A stretch of DNA of 64,000 nt from Cymbidium sinense (lineage: Eukaryota; Streptophyta; Magnoliopsida; Asparagales; Orchidaceae): the NCBI GenBank assembly GCA_021442155.1, contig CM038215.1, positions 9,076,976-9,140,975 on the forward strand. Direction: 5' to 3'. A program made the translations under genes and the position numbers. Shown here one piece after another: positions 22,675 to 35,367 of the stretch (positions within the stretch are counted from its first letter, which is position 1; each line of letters starts with the position of its first letter). Under the pieces are notes generated by a model. It did not search any database. It saw only the letters and a list, made by a program, of their open reading frames with translations, and had not been told where the DNA came from.

Positions 22675-25600
22675 TCAAACAGGTAATGTAACAGTCCAAC
22701 CCAATAGGATGGATTTATTTCTGAGGTAAGGGAGTCCAGTATTGTCCAAATTAACCAAACCATGCAAATGTTTAGGAAGTGTAAGTTGATCAAAGAATTT
22801 TATGCCATCCAATCTAGCACCCAAATTAGTAAGGTAATCAACATGCATTACCTTCACGCCATACATGAGTGATTTTAAAATAGAATTGAGAGAGGTGAGC
22901 TCTAGTCTTCTTTAGAAGGTAGTACAATTCTATATTGCCCATTTTGGTGGAAGTCAAAAGATCAATCAACAACAGGGAATCCACCTCAATCCAAATATTG
23001 AGCCAACCTTTTTGAAGGTAAATCTCAATAGCTTTGTAAATTCCATTAGCTCAACAAAAGGAACAGAGCAAGTATTAAGGGGGAAAGAAAAAGCACATAA
23101 GACTTTACCATTAAGGTTTCTGAAAATGCCACCACAGCCAGAAGCATTTTGAGAAATAGAGCCATTAGTGTTAATTTTAATAGTATTAGCATGAGGTTTT
23201 ACCCAATAAATAATCTTGTCATCCTTACCATTGGGTGGATCCAGCAAGTTAAAACCCAGTTTATTGGTAATAAATTTACAACCTTTAAATTGATTATAGT
23301 TAATTAAATTGGCATTAAACAAGTCATAGATTTTATTTTTAATTCTAGCAATTATCCTCATGTGGTTCAGCTTTTCGCCGCCATAGATGTTATAGATTTT
23401 ATTTTTTAATTCTATTCTTAGATGTTTTGCATCATTTCTGTCCATCCATATGAACAAATAAGAGTGATAGCAGTTATGACTTTAATGTGGCCTTTAATAG
23501 TGTTTTCAAAATAAACTTCAAGAAGTTAGTATAAAGTTAAGGAGCCATTGAATTTGTCAATGTTAAAGAGATCATCATACCAAATCCAAAGTTTGGAAGC
23601 AATGGCTCCATTAACAAAAACATGATTCACATTCTCAATGTGAAAGTACCAGTAGCATTTTGAAGGTAAGTAAAAACCTTTACCCCACATCAAGAAGTCA
23701 ACGGGGATGAAGTTTTTCAGGATACACCAAGTTAGAACAGAATAAGAAATAAGAATAATGTTATTCCAAATTTTGAAAAACACATTGGAAAAGTCATGAG
23801 CTTCTTTAATATGAATCCAAACATTATTAAGGTTGAAGTCACCATTTTGAGAAAGCTTAAAAAGGATCTGATCATGATTGCTAGGAATGATAGGAATTAT
23901 AGTAAGCTTATTTAAAAGAGAGAAAGGAATATAATCAGTAAGCTTACTATTGTTCCACATATTATTCTATCAGAAAGAGTTCACTTTAATAGCAGCAGTG
24001 GAATGAGTAGAAAGTAAGTCATCAACGGACCTACCTCTAGTCCAGTTATCTTGCCAAAGGAAGAGGTACCAGAATTAATCCCCCAAGATATTAACAATTA
24101 GGCTTCCCATTTGATGGAACAAAGTCTTTTCCAAACAAGAGAGTCTCCGCTCTATAGGGAAAATGAGAGGGTGCTTACAGCGGTGTTGGTAGTCATGAAA
24201 TTAAGACTATTGTTGCTCTTAAAATTCCACCAAAGTTTATAGGAAAAAGTAGTGATAGCTTCCTTGATTAGCTTACATCCAAGACCACCTTCAGCAAGAG
24301 TACAACAACTTTTATACCAAGAGGTTCAATGCATTCTTTTAGAAGAATTGTTAGAACCCCAGAAGAATTTGTTAAGGAGGTGCTCAATTCTGTTAATGGT
24401 AGAATTGGTCGGCACAATGGTTTGAATGAGATATAGAGGCATGGAGTTAAGGGTGTTCTTAATCAAAGTGAGCCTACCGCCAAAATAGAGTAAATGAAAT
24501 TCCCAAACATAAATTTTATTAGAGATTTATTGGATTAGCTCATCAAAGAGATGTGATCTTTTCTGACCTTTAAAAAGCGGAGCACCAAGATATTTAATAG
24601 GAAGTTGTTGCTAAAAGTTAGTAATTCTCAAGATTTGGTTGATCCTATTACTAGGGATTTTAGAGGAAGGAATGAAACAACTTTTACCTTCGTTAAGAAA
24701 AAGACCACTTTCATTACCAAATTTATTTAAAAGATTCTTAATATTTTTAATGTGATGAATAGAGGCATTGCAAAAGATTATGAAGTCATCAGCAAAAGTA
24801 AGATGAGAGACAGGAAGACCACCTTGAGTTCTAAAAAACATTCTAGGATTATTGTTGAAAAGATCATTAAGGCTCCTCGAAAGATATTCAACAGCAATAA
24901 TAAAAAGAAAGGGTGATAAAAGATCTCCTTGTCTCAAACCATGCATCAAAGGGCAAAACCCAAGGGACTCACCATTCATGATAACAGAGAACCAAACATT
25001 GGTAATGCAATTTTTAATGAGGCCAATAAAATAGTCAGATAAACTAAACAAATGAAGAATTTGGAAGAGAAAATTCCAAGATAGGTTGTCAAAAGCTTTA
25101 GAGATGTCTAGTTTGAAAAGAATGTTACCACCTTTGGTAGAAGCATCAATCTCATAAATTAGCTCTTGGGCAAGAAGAATGTTGTCAGATATAGCTCTAC
25201 CTTTAACGAAGCCAATTTGGTTGGGTGAAATAATTTTAGGCAGCAGCGGACTAATTCTATTAGAAATTAATTTAGCAATGAGTTTATGAAAAAAGGTGCA
25301 AAGGTTGATAGATCTGAAATCTCCCCAAGATTCAGGATTATTAATTTTGGGAATGAGAATAATGGAAGTGCTAGAAAAATATCTAGGTAAAGGATTGCCA
25401 TAAAAAAATCAACGACAGCATCAACAAGGTCAGACTTAATAATAGGTCAATAATGCTAAAAAAAGTCATGCGCCTTCAATAGAATAAGTGTTCATGCTTG
25501 AGAATATTAACCAATCTCGACTTAGTAGGATGCAAACTACATGCGTGGTTGTCATCATTAATCATTGAGGAATCGGTGTGAGTTGGAAAGAGCTTCTAAG

Positions 25601-26813
25601 GAAGGGTTGTTGTTTAATAAATTTTTAAAATGATGTATGACTGAATCTTTAATATCATTATTATTAGTGATCCAGCTACCGTTATCATTTTTAATTTTTT
25701 TTAATAGAGTTTAAGGCTTTCTTTTTTTAAAAAAGAGCATGGAATTACTTGGTATTTCTATCACCATCAGCAATATGTTTGCTAGCAGCCTTTTTCCGCC
25801 AATAGGTTTCTTCCATATTCTAATATTTAATCAAGTTATCTTTAGCTACATTCAACTCCTCAAGTTTAGTAGAGTCAGTCAAAACATCATCTTCAAGTGA
25901 ACAAACTAATTGTTCCATATTTTTGAGATTGGCAAAAATATTTTTAAAATGATGCTTGTTCCACCAATTTAGGTTTTGTTTAAGCCTTTTAAGCTTAAGC
26001 CAGAGGTGAATCATTCCCTTAACGAAATTATCCAGATGTAGAGGGGCCATCCAGTTAATGGATACAATATTTATGAAATCAATGTGTTGGATCCACATAT
26101 TTTGGAATCTAAAAGAAGTGGGGGAGGATAATCTACTAGAGGGATTTTGGACAGAAATCAAAAGCGGAGCATGATCAGACAAAGTTCTACTCAAATATTC
26201 AATAAAAGTAATAGGCCATTGACTGATCTAAAGAGAATTAAAAAGAGTCCTGTCAAGCCACTGCTAGAGTCTAGAGTTATGCCATGTATAGTCGGAGCCC
26301 GTAAAGCCAATATCAATCAGATTTCAATCAATAATCATATTAAAAAATTCTTTCATGGAATGAATGTTATGAGAGCAACCTCCCCATCTTTCCAGGAAGA
26401 GAGAATAGTGTTGAAATCAACCCCAACCAACTAGGGTATGTTGACCAAGGAAGCAAAGGTTCTTAAGTTATCCTGAAGGATGTTCCTACCAGCTCTATTA
26501 CAAGAAGCATAAATAAAGGAACCAAGAATAGAAAATTCACCCAATGAGATGTGGACATTAATCAATTCTTGAAGATCATCATGGATAGAGATGTTGACTA
26601 AATTATTCCAAAGAACCAAATTTTATTGCTAATATTATTAAAGAAATTTTGAAAGCCAAGCATTTTGGCAACATTGTTGATCTTAGAAGAGTGTTTGAAT
26701 GGTTCAATAACAACAAGTAAGGCTATTTTTTGAGTACGACAAAAACTTCTAATACCGTTGCGGACAATGAGAGTCCCAATACCCCTAACATTTCAAATAA
26801 GTAAATTGACCAT
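22675..26813 (-). pseudogene. LINE B ORF2: endonuclease, reverse transcriptase, RNase H
   Basis: The ATG at 26813 opens MVNLLI*NVRGIGTL, with the WNVRG tryptophan changed to TGA. Endonuclease to about 26070 includes RTLSDHAPLLISVQ. The RT (about 25500-24500) keeps KLDISKAFDNLSWNFL, HGLRQGDLLSPFLF and LTFADDFIIFCN, so all three catalytic aspartates remain. A zf-RVT-like region (about 24350-23520) follows. RNase H (about 23250-22840) shows KINTNGSISQNASGCGGIFR, with the usual first catalytic Asp (TDGS) replaced by Asn, and the conserved REGNACADYL block near 22850. The frame ends at 22675 after GLVNLDNTGLPYL. Many shifts and stops; not functional. Confidence 0.9.
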
Positions 26814-26898
26814 AATAGAAAAGGAAGAAAGGAAAAGAGATAACTAAAGAAATAAAAAGCAAGAAGAAAAAAAAGTAGAGGCAATTATTTAAGGGATG

Positions 26899-28381
26899 TT
26901 AGAGAAGATTTAGTAGTTCTAGTGGAGCTATTAGTGAACATTCTAGCTTTAAGAATTTTATTTTAAAAATAGTTTGAAAAGGTCTATCTTTGTCCAAAGT
27001 ATCCCCATCTGAGAGAGAGTGATTTGTCATATTCAGAATAGGACCTGTATCAGTCAAAGCATTCCTAATGATAATTTCCTCTTCTTCAGTGTCAGAATTA
27101 AGTTGAGAAAGAGGGTTAGCATATGTATCACTCTGAAGGGTAGTAGAAGGAGAGGTTGTGATGCCATTAATAGCACATATTTCATGCTCATTTGCATAAT
27201 CACTTTTCAGATTTTGTTCCATCATCAAAGGATCAATAGTTTCAGATTTTGCTATTTCATCAAAGGATCAATTTTAGAATTTGTCTCCTCAAGTTCACTA
27301 GCCAAAAGGGGTAGGTTAGAATGAGTCAAGGTATTATCTTGAGGAGCCAAATTATTACAATTATAAGCAATGTTAAGTAAGTTATCATTATCCTCCTCAT
27401 GAATCTCAGAAGCATTATTTGTAACATGCTCAGATTGCTCTCCAATAGGCAAATCAGTGGGCAAAAAAGGAGTAGGGGTAGGGGGATGATTCCCATTTTG
27501 AGTGACTTTAGGCACATAGGCAAATTTATTGATTTTTTCATTTGATAGAGTAGGATTATGATCCAGCAATTTATTCTTTTAAAGATAAGGATGCAACACA
27601 AAACATTCAGATTGATCATGGCCTTGTATCTTACAATATGTGCAAAAATAGGGAAATTCTCAAATTCCACTTTTTGATTATAACCAAATTTCTCAGAGCC
27701 GATCCAAACTTCTTTAGGATACTTTTTAGTAATATCAATATCAACTAAAATACGAGCAACATAAGGTCGTGATCTTGCAGCGGTGGCCTGATCAATTTGA
27801 AGAGGCCGACCAAAGAGAGCCCCAACCGCAAAGAGAACTTGATGTGTAACATAATGTATTCTCATATTAGGAAGAGCTAGCCATATAGGAACAATTAGGG
27901 ATTCCTCTTTTATATCAAAAAGAGGAGACCATTTCAGAAGTCACATTTGACAATTAAACACAAAGTAAGAGTGACGAGAAAAGACTCTTGAGTAATCTAG
28001 AGTTGAATTAAAATATGCCTAGGATCAATCAATCTGATAGTGAAAATGCCTGAAATTTTAAGGCTATGAAAAAATGATCGAATGTTATCGAGAGTTGGCG
28101 TATGGAAAATTTACCCACTAAAGAGAATTAAAAGGCTTCGTCAATTTTTCCATGTCTAGATCTGATCATATAACAGCAGACATCCCACTAAATGAGGTCG
28201 GGATCAAATTCACCGAAGCATTAGGGGAAAGATTCTTACCAGATAATGCATCCTTGATGGACTTAACTGCAGGCAGAGTAGCGGATGATTTTGGATCCAT
28301 AATTCCATTTAAATCTGATGCCCTAGCCGACGACTCCAAGTTTGAAAAGCTCGGTTGCATGGAAAGTGGCTCCTCCACCAT
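26899..28381 (-). pseudogene. LINE B ORF1: DUF4283 and CCHC zinc knuckle
   Basis: The ATG at 28381 gives MVEEPLSMQPSFSNLESSAR and then ARASDLNGIMDP, aligning with LINE A. The second half of DUF4283 is clear at 27865-27660: VGALFGRPLQIDQATAARSR, PYVARILVDIDITKKYPKEV, WIGSEKFGYNQ. The zinc knuckle at 27644-27603 is intact in one frame: CTYCKIQGHDQSEC. After it comes an Asn/Thr/Glu-rich acidic linker (27569-27252, 27228-26899, for example SDTEEEEIII). At least three frame changes and one stop (28166) separate the pieces. The start is chosen because the 5'UTR/N-terminus boundary agrees with LINES A and E. Confidence 0.85.
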
Positions 28382-28564
28382 TGAAAGAGCAAAGGGAAAC
28401 TCACATTAGCGGCCAATCTGAGAAAAAAATTAAAAATTATGATCAAGAATGATCAAAAATCAGCCAAGCTGCAATGAAAATGAAAGGCAAAATCACAATC
28501 TCCAGAGAGCGCGAGAGGAGAGGATTATCATTTCAGGTGTAGGTTTAGGTTTATTAAGTTTTGA
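28382..28564 (-). other. LINE B 5'UTR
   Basis: 183 bp between the target-site duplication and the ORF1 ATG, with a pyrimidine-rich start on the coding strand (CCTCTCCTCTCGCGCTCTCT). Because the duplication abuts it directly, this is probably the real 5' end of the element. In L1-type elements the promoter is internal and lies here; no specific promoter motif can be claimed. Confidence 0.7.
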
Positions 28565-28582
28565 TTTACATCCTAATAATTT
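28565..28582. repeat. Right 18-bp target-site duplication of LINE B
   Basis: TTTACATCCTAATAATTT, identical to 19721-19738. LINE E sequence resumes immediately after it (GATTATGGGGATGAATAAAC). Confidence 0.95.
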
Positions 28583-31235
28583 GATTATGGGGATGAATAA
28601 ACTTTGATTTAAGCTTAAAATACTTAAGCAAAATCTGGGTCGGTGGAACAATCATTATTATAAAAACATTTTTACTAATATCAAAGATATGGAAAAAATG
28701 GTTTGTGATCTTAAGGTCTCTATTATGTCTGATCCTGCTAAGATTAAGGACTTGACTGAGGTAAAAGATAAACTTGTTAATTCTAAAAATATGGAAGAAA
28801 TAAACTTATTGGTGTCAAAAAGTTGCTAGTAAACATATTGCGGATGGTGATAGGAATACTAGGCATTTCCATGCTTTAGTTAATAAAAAGAGAGCTTTAA
28901 ATAATATTCAAAAAATTAAAGATGGTAAAGGAGAATGGATTATGGAGAATAATGATATTAAGGATTCAATTATTAATTACTTTAGAAATATGCTTAATAA
29001 GAGTTGCTCTTATGAACCAATTTCTAAATTGCACTTGATTCCTTCTATTATTACCAATCATTATAATGATTTGCTTACTATTATGCCTAATGAAGATGAA
29101 AATTTTAAAGTTCTTAATAGCATAAGCATAGATTATGTTGCTAGTATGGAGGGTTTCACTACTCTATTTTTTCAAAATTGTTGGCTTATTATTAAAAATG
29201 ATTTGATTGTGGCTGTGGTTGTCTTTTAAATGTTAATTCTTTTCCTAGATATTTTTTAGCACTTCTATTGTTCTCATACTTAAGAAAGATAATCCAGACT
29301 ATTGGAGTGATTTTAGACCTATTAGGCTTTGCACCTTCTTCAATAAGCTAATTTCCAAAATTCTTGCCAACAGGCTTAGTCCTTTACTTCATAAGATATC
29401 TCTCTCAACCAAATTGGTTTTGTTAAAGGTAGATCTATTTCTGATAACATTTTTCTTGCCCGAGAATTAATTCATGACTTAGATGCTAAGACTAGAGGTG
29501 GAAACATTCTTTTGAAATTATATATTACCAAATCTTTTGATAATATCTCTTGGGATTTCCTTTTCCATATTTTGAATTTATTTGGGTTTTAATAAATTTA
29601 CTTTTCTTATTAATAATTGTATTAATAATGTCGGTTTTTTATTTTGTTTAATGGGGAAGCTTTGGATTTCTTTCCATCTTTCTATGGCTTAAGACAAGGG
29701 GGTCCTTTATCTCTTACTTTATTTATTATTGCTATTGAGTACTTATCTAGGAGCATCAATGAGTTATTTTTAAACAATCCTAGTATACTATAGAACTTTT
29801 GGTGGTCTTCATGTTTCCCACTTAAGCTTTATAAATTATTTCATCTTTTTTTGCAATGCTTCTACTCAAAATATCAAGAACCTCAAGATTCTTTTAAATA
29901 AATTTGGTAGAGAAAGTGGTCTTTCTATCAATGATAACAAAAGCTATTTTATTATTTCTTCAAGTATCTCTAATAATAAAATCAATCAAATCTGGCATAT
30001 CACTAATTTTAAACATCAACACTTACCTCTTAAGTAATTGCGTGCTCCTTTATTTAATGGTCCAAAATGATCTCATCTTTTTGATGAGTTAATTGAAAAA
30101 CATTTAAATAAAAGTTTTCTTTGAATTCCATTTACTTTCCTTTGGTGGCAGGCTCACTATTCTTAAAAGCACTTCAATTTTATTCCCTTTTATTTGATTC
30201 AAACTATTATTCCCCCTAATTATACTCTTATCAAAATTGATCTCTTGCTTAATAAATTTTTTTGGGGATCCAATAATTCTATTAGAAGAATGCATTGGAC
30301 ATCCTAGCATAAATGTTTGGTCCTTTGTGTGAAGGTGGTCTTGGTTGCAAACCTATTTGTACAGCTATGACTGCCTTCTCTCATATGCTCTGGTGGAATT
30401 TTAGAAAGAATGATAGTCTTTGGGCTAATTTTATAAAGGAAAAATATTCCCAAGGAAAACACCCTTTATCTGTGCTTATAAAGTTGGTGACTCTCTGGTT
30501 TGGAAAAGGCTTTGCTCCATTAAATGGGTTGTTGAATCTTTAATATCTTTGGGTGACCCTCTTATATGTGCTTAATATCTTCTTTCTTTTGGCAATACAA
30601 TTGGATTGGCAATGGCTCTATTCACTACCTTTTATCTATACACTCTACTGTTGCTATCAAAGTTAAATTTTTTTGGCTTAATAATAATTGGAATGAAATT
30701 AAACATGAGAACTACATTCCTATTTCTATTTTTGACAAGTTTTGCAACATCGCTATCTTTTCTAATAAACTTGATCAAATTCTTTTCAAGCCATATTACA
30801 ATGGTGATTTGATTCTTAAAGAGGTTTAGAATTTTATTAGAAATAAAAAAACCCCTCGAATGTTTTCATTAAACTTTGGAACAATATCATTCCCATTTAT
30901 TATTCTATTTTAGGATGGAGGATTTTGAATAACTTCATTCCTGTAGATTCCTTGCTCTAAAGTTTTATTTACCTTCCAACTCTGTTGTTGCTTTCATATT
31001 GAAAATGTTAATCATGTTTTTTATGGTGCTATTGCTTCCAAACTTTGGATATGGTATGACAATTTATTTAACACTAACTATTTTCGGGCTCTCTTTAGTT
31101 ATATCAACTTCTTGAAGTTTGTTTCATAAATGAAAGGTCATATTAAAGTTTTAATTGCTATTACCCTTATTTGGTTCATTTGGATGGATAGAAATGATGC
31201 TAAATATCAAGGCATCCCTACGAACCATAGAAGGA
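28583..31235 (+). pseudogene. LINE E ORF2, 3' part: reverse transcriptase and C-terminal region
   Basis: Continues the endonuclease half after LINE B. Linker pieces (NDIKDSIINYFRNMLNKSCS at 28942) lead into the RT: RPIRLCTFFNKLISKILANR near 29320-29370, KLYITKSFDNISWDFLFHIL near 29515 with the first catalytic Asp changed to Tyr, GLRQGGPLSLTLFIIAIEYL near 29690, and the FADD box near 29828 changed to FINY. The active site is therefore lost twice over. Then come WWNFRKNDSLWANFIKEKYS near 30390 and a zf-RVT-like region to about 31200 ending FIWMDRNDAKYQG. It stops at CTACAACCCTAAAC, where LINE and telomeric repeat share ACTAAA-like bases. Confidence 0.88.
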
Positions 31236-33064
31236 TCCCTGCTACAACCCTAAACCCCAAACCTTAAACCTAAACCCAAACCCTAAACCCTAAAATCCTA
31301 AACACTAAAACCCTAAAACAATAAACACTAAAACCCTAAACCCTAAAAACCTAAACCTAAACTTAAAAGAAAAAACATCAACTTAAAAAATATAATAAAA
31401 ATATAATTAAACTAAAAAATAAATCTAAACTCAAAAAATAAACTAAAATAAAAACCTAAACTAAAAGAATAAACTAAACTAAATAACAATAAAAAGAAAC
31501 CTAAAGAAAAATAAAAAATAAAATAAACTAAAACAAATAAAAATAAACTAAATATACACTTATTGGTTTGTATTTAAATAGAAATAATTATTAAATAAAA
31601 AAACACTAAACCCCTAATCCCTAAACATTAAACCCTAAACCCTAAATCCTAAACCCTAAACCCTAAATCCTCGTGAGCCAAACCTGCTACCTCAGATAAA
31701 ACCCAGGCCACAAACCCAAGGCCAACCCCAACCCCAGGCCATAAAACCAGATCACAACCTAGGCTTTAAACCCTACTCTAAACCTCCCTAAACTCAGTCA
31801 CGGACCTTGCCTGAGGCCACCACTCCACAGGCCCTTTAACCACCAGGCCACCTGAGCCCAGGCCCTGAGCCTGAGCCACAAGGCCCCAGGCCACCACCTG
31901 ACCCACCAACCTAAACCTTGGCTCTTAACTGACCCTGACCTTAAATACATTAAACCATAAACCTGAGCCATGCCCACCATATCCTAAACCCTACCACAGG
32001 CCAAACCTATCTAAACTGACCTAAACCTCCTAAACCCTGGGCCCTAAACCTAAACCTAAACCTAAACCACAACATAAACCTCTACAAACCTAAAACTTAA
32101 AAACCACCTAAAATAAACTTAAAATAAAATAAATAAAACCTAATGTAATAATATAAAACCTAAACTAAAACCTAAACCTAAACTTAAACTAAACTTAAAC
32201 TTAAAATAATATAAGATGAATAAAACTAAACTAAAATAAAATAAATAAAATCCTAAACTAAAAATTAAAAAAAATAAAAAAAAAAAATAAAAAATAAAAA
32301 ATAGCATTAAAATCCTAAAATAAAATATAAAAAACTGATAAATAAAACCTAAAAAATAAATAATAAATAAAACATAAACCCTAAATTAAAAAAAACTAAA
32401 CCTAAAAAAATAAAATAAATAAAATAAAATAAACCTAAACTAAACTAAAATAAATAAATCCTAAACCTAAACCTAAAATAAACTAAACCTAAACCTAAAC
32501 CTAAACTAAATTAAATGAAATAAATAAAAAATAAACCTAAACCTAAACTAAAAAAATAAAACCTATGAATAAACTTAAAATAAAAATCTAAAACCTAAAC
32601 CTAAAAAAATATTATAAAAAACTAAACCTAAACCTAAAATAAAAATAAACCTAAACATAAAAAATAAAATAAAATAAACTAAAATAAACCTAAACCTAAA
32701 CCTAAACCTTAAAATAAACTAAAATAATAAACCTAAACTAAAATAAATAAACCTAAAATAAATAAAATAATCTAAATAAAATAAAAAATAAAAAAACTAA
32801 AATAAATAAAATAATAAATAAATAAACTACACTGCTCTTAATTTAAAAATAAATAAATAAAACCTAACCCTAAACCCTAAACTAAACCTAAACCTAAACC
32901 CCTAAAACCCTACCTAAACTCACACTAAAAAACATAGCCTAAATTGACCCTAAAAAAAAGACTAAACAAACCCTAAAAGCATCCCTAAACCCTCTAAACC
33001 CTAAACCCTAAAGCAAACAAACCTAAAAATGCTAAAATCTAAACCCTAACCCCAACCATCAACC
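31236..33064. repeat. Composite telomere-derived array
   Basis: CCCTAAA-like 31236-31370; A-rich 31370-31555; boundary motif near 31558-31580 (TTGGTTTGTATTTAAA); CCCTAAA 31600-31670; GC-rich CCCAGGCC/GGCCACC words 31670-32045; A-rich 32050-32820; weak motif near 32830; CCCTAAA-like to 33064. No gene seen; the minus-strand Trp/Leu-rich frame at 31798-31980 is repeat-derived. Confidence 0.8.
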
Positions 33065-33485
33065 CCCTACTGGAGGTGCTGGTAGATATGATGGTGGATA
33101 TGGAGGTGGTGGTTAGGGGAGGCAGAACTGAGGTGGGGGATCGATGGTCTGGATGGGAGGTGTTGATGGATATGGAGGTGGTTATGGAGGCCGGTGGAGC
33201 AAAGGTTCTGACCATGGTGGCAGATAGATCATGGATATGATGGCGATCTCTACTGAGGGGTGGTTCTGATGGGAACTAGAGAAAGTGAAGAACGATTGAT
33301 CTAATTTGCTGCTTATGGAACTGAAGAGATGATTCTAGTTATCTATGGTTTTTGATTTGCTTAATGTGTGCTCATTTTTTATCTATGTCATCGCTTGTAT
33401 CTCAGAAAACATGGTCTATTACTTGGTTGATGAATTCAAAAATAAGAAATGTTGAATCTGAATTTGTTCTCTATTAAAAAAACAT
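33065..33485 (+). pseudogene. GRP fragment 4: glycine-rich tail and 3'UTR
   Basis: Begins inside the glycine-rich region (GGAGGTGCTGGTAGATATGA, GGATATGGAGGTGGTGG), so it lacks the LDGR segment found in most copies. It ends with GGTTCTGATGGGAACTAGAG at the C-terminus, then the shared 3'UTR (TTATGGAACTGAAGAGATG, TTTTTGATTTGCTTAATGTG, CTTGGTTGATGAATTC) and an A run before CCCTAAA repeats. Multiple indels break the frame. Confidence 0.85.
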
Positions 33486-35367
33486 TAAACCCTAAACCCT
33501 AAATTAAAATATAAACCCTAAAACTTAAACCTTAAAAAAACCTAAAAAAACCCTAAACCCTAAACCATAAACAATCCCTAAACCCCAACCACAAACTCTA
33601 AACCTAAACCCAAACCCAACCCTAAATTAACCTAAACCCTAAAGCTCAAACTAAACCCTAACTCTAAAACCCCAAACCTTAAACCCTAAATAAAAAAACC
33701 CAAACCTTAAACCCTACAAACCACTAAACTAAACCTAAACCTAAACTCACTCAAAACACTAAACCCAAAACCCTACTAAACCATACCCTACCTAAACCCT
33801 CCCCACCTAAACCTAAAGCTAAAACTACCAACCTAAACCACAAAACTAAAGCCTAAACCTAAAACTAACCTAAAACATAAACTAAATAAAACTTATAAAT
33901 AAAATAAATAAGAAAACCTAAGGATAAATAAAATAATAAAATAAAATAAAATAAAAACCTAAACCTTAACCTAAACCAAAACTAAAAAATAAAAATAAAA
34001 ACTATATTAAAGTAAAATAAATAAAAACCTAAACTATACTAAAAAATAAAATAAACCTAAAAATAAAAAAATAAAAAATAAATAAAAACAAAACCTAAAA
34101 TAAAGATAAAATAAACTAAAATAAAATAAAATAAAAACTAAATAAAAATATAAATCTAAAAATAAACTTAAAAATAAATAAAAATAAAACCTAAACCCTA
34201 ACCTAAAAAAAATTTAAACCTAAAATAAAAATAAAATAAACAAAATAAAATAAATCTAAACTAAAATAAATAAAACATAAACCTAAACCTAAAATAAACT
34301 AAACTTAAACCTAAACCTAAACTAAATAAGATAAAATAAACTAAAAATAAACTTAACTAAACTTAAACCTAAATTAAAAAATAAAACCTTAAAATAAACC
34401 TATATTTAAAACCTAGAACTAAACCTGAAAAAATATAAAAAAAATTGAAACCTAAACCTAAAAAATAAAATAATATAAAATAAACTAAAATAAATAAACC
34501 TAAAATAGATAAATGTAAAATAAATAAATCTAAAATAAATAAACTAAACTAAATAAAAATTAAAAAAAACTAAATAAAAATAAATTTTAAAATAAACTAA
34601 AATAAATAAAAAATAAAGTGAATAAACTAAATAAACCTAAACCAACCAACTTGTTTTTAAGAAAATAAATAAATAAAATGCTAAACCATGGGGTGAAACT
34701 AAAAAAACCCACAGGCTTAAATCCTAAACCATAAACCCCCTAAACACTGACCTAAACTCTAAATCTCCTGACCCTCTAAACCCTGAGCCTAAACTGGGCC
34801 ACTAAACCAATGAGGCCCAGATCCTAACCCCGGACCCAGGCCACCTATCTATAATCCTCACTGACTGATCCAAACTAAAGTGTTGGCCCTACCTAACTCT
34901 CCCTGGGCGGGCCCTGGGCCTATGACCCAGGCCACTAAATCTGGGCTAATATACCTAAAACTAGGCTAAACTGGGCTCTACTGACTGAGCCTAAACCTAA
35001 AACTCTAAACCTGGGCCCTAACTCCCTAAACCCTTAACCTGGGCCACCACTGAGCCCTAAACCTAAAACTAAACCTAAAAAACTAAACCTAAACCTAAAA
35101 ACACTAAACACCCACAACACAAACCTAAACCCTAAACCTAAACTAACCTAAATATATGCTAACCTAATCCCTAAACACTAAAGCAAACCCTAAACCATAA
35201 ACCCTAAACCTTAACTCTAAACATTAAACCCTAAATAAAACTAAACTAACCCAAACCCAAACTAACCTAACTAAACTCTAAAGCCAAAACCAAAACCAAA
35301 TGTAACTAAATAAATAAAATAAACCTAAACCCTTAAAGCTAATAAGCCTAAGCCTAAACTTGAACAC
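33486..35367. repeat. Composite telomere-derived array
   Basis: CCCTAAA-like 33486-33860; A-rich 33860-34640; diverged boundary motif near 34650-34675 (CCAACTTGTTTTTAAG); GC-richer words (GGGCCACTAAACC, CCCTGGGCGGGCCCTGGG) 34690-35060; CCCTAAA-like to 35367. No gene seen. Confidence 0.8.

Larger units (their letters stand above)
19739..28564 (-). mobile_element. LINE B: near-complete L1-type element nested in LINE E
   Basis: About 8.8 kb on the minus strand with every expected part. Reading from 28564 downward: 5'UTR, ORF1 (28381-26899), ORF2 with endonuclease, RT, C-terminal zinc-finger-like region and RNase H (26813-22675), a long 3'UTR (22674-19745) and a terminal A run (T run at 19736-19744 on the + strand). 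An identical 18-bp duplication flanks it, so the insertion is fairly young compared with its surroundings. AATAAA occurs just before the 3' end (GGCAATAAAATTT), as in LINE C. Despite the clean flanks, both ORFs carry stops and frameshifts. Confidence 0.93.
17625..31235 (+). mobile_element. LINE E: L1-type element split by LINE B and truncated at its 3' end
   Basis: Two collinear halves, 17625-19738 and 28565-31235, together give 5'UTR, ORF1, endonuclease, reverse transcriptase and the start of the C-terminal region. LINE B (minus strand) lies between them with an 18-bp duplication. The 5' end (CCTGAGCCCTC...) aligns with the start of LINE D (CACTCGAGCCCTT...), so both probably keep the true 5' terminus. 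The RNase H domain and 3'UTR are missing: at 31235 the sequence passes into CCCTAAA repeats. Loss of the 3' end is not expected from target-primed insertion and implies later breakage or recombination. Confidence 0.85.

Noticed and set aside
20047..22793. Series of hydrophobic minus-strand frames resembling membrane proteins
   Set aside because: They overlap each other in different frames, lie after the RNase H end of LINE B, and reflect T-rich 3'UTR sequence.
24852..25034. Plus-strand frame inside LINE B (also 26147-26434, 27019-27324, 28152-28409)
   Set aside because: Antisense shadows of the LINE B RT, endonuclease and ORF1 coding strand.
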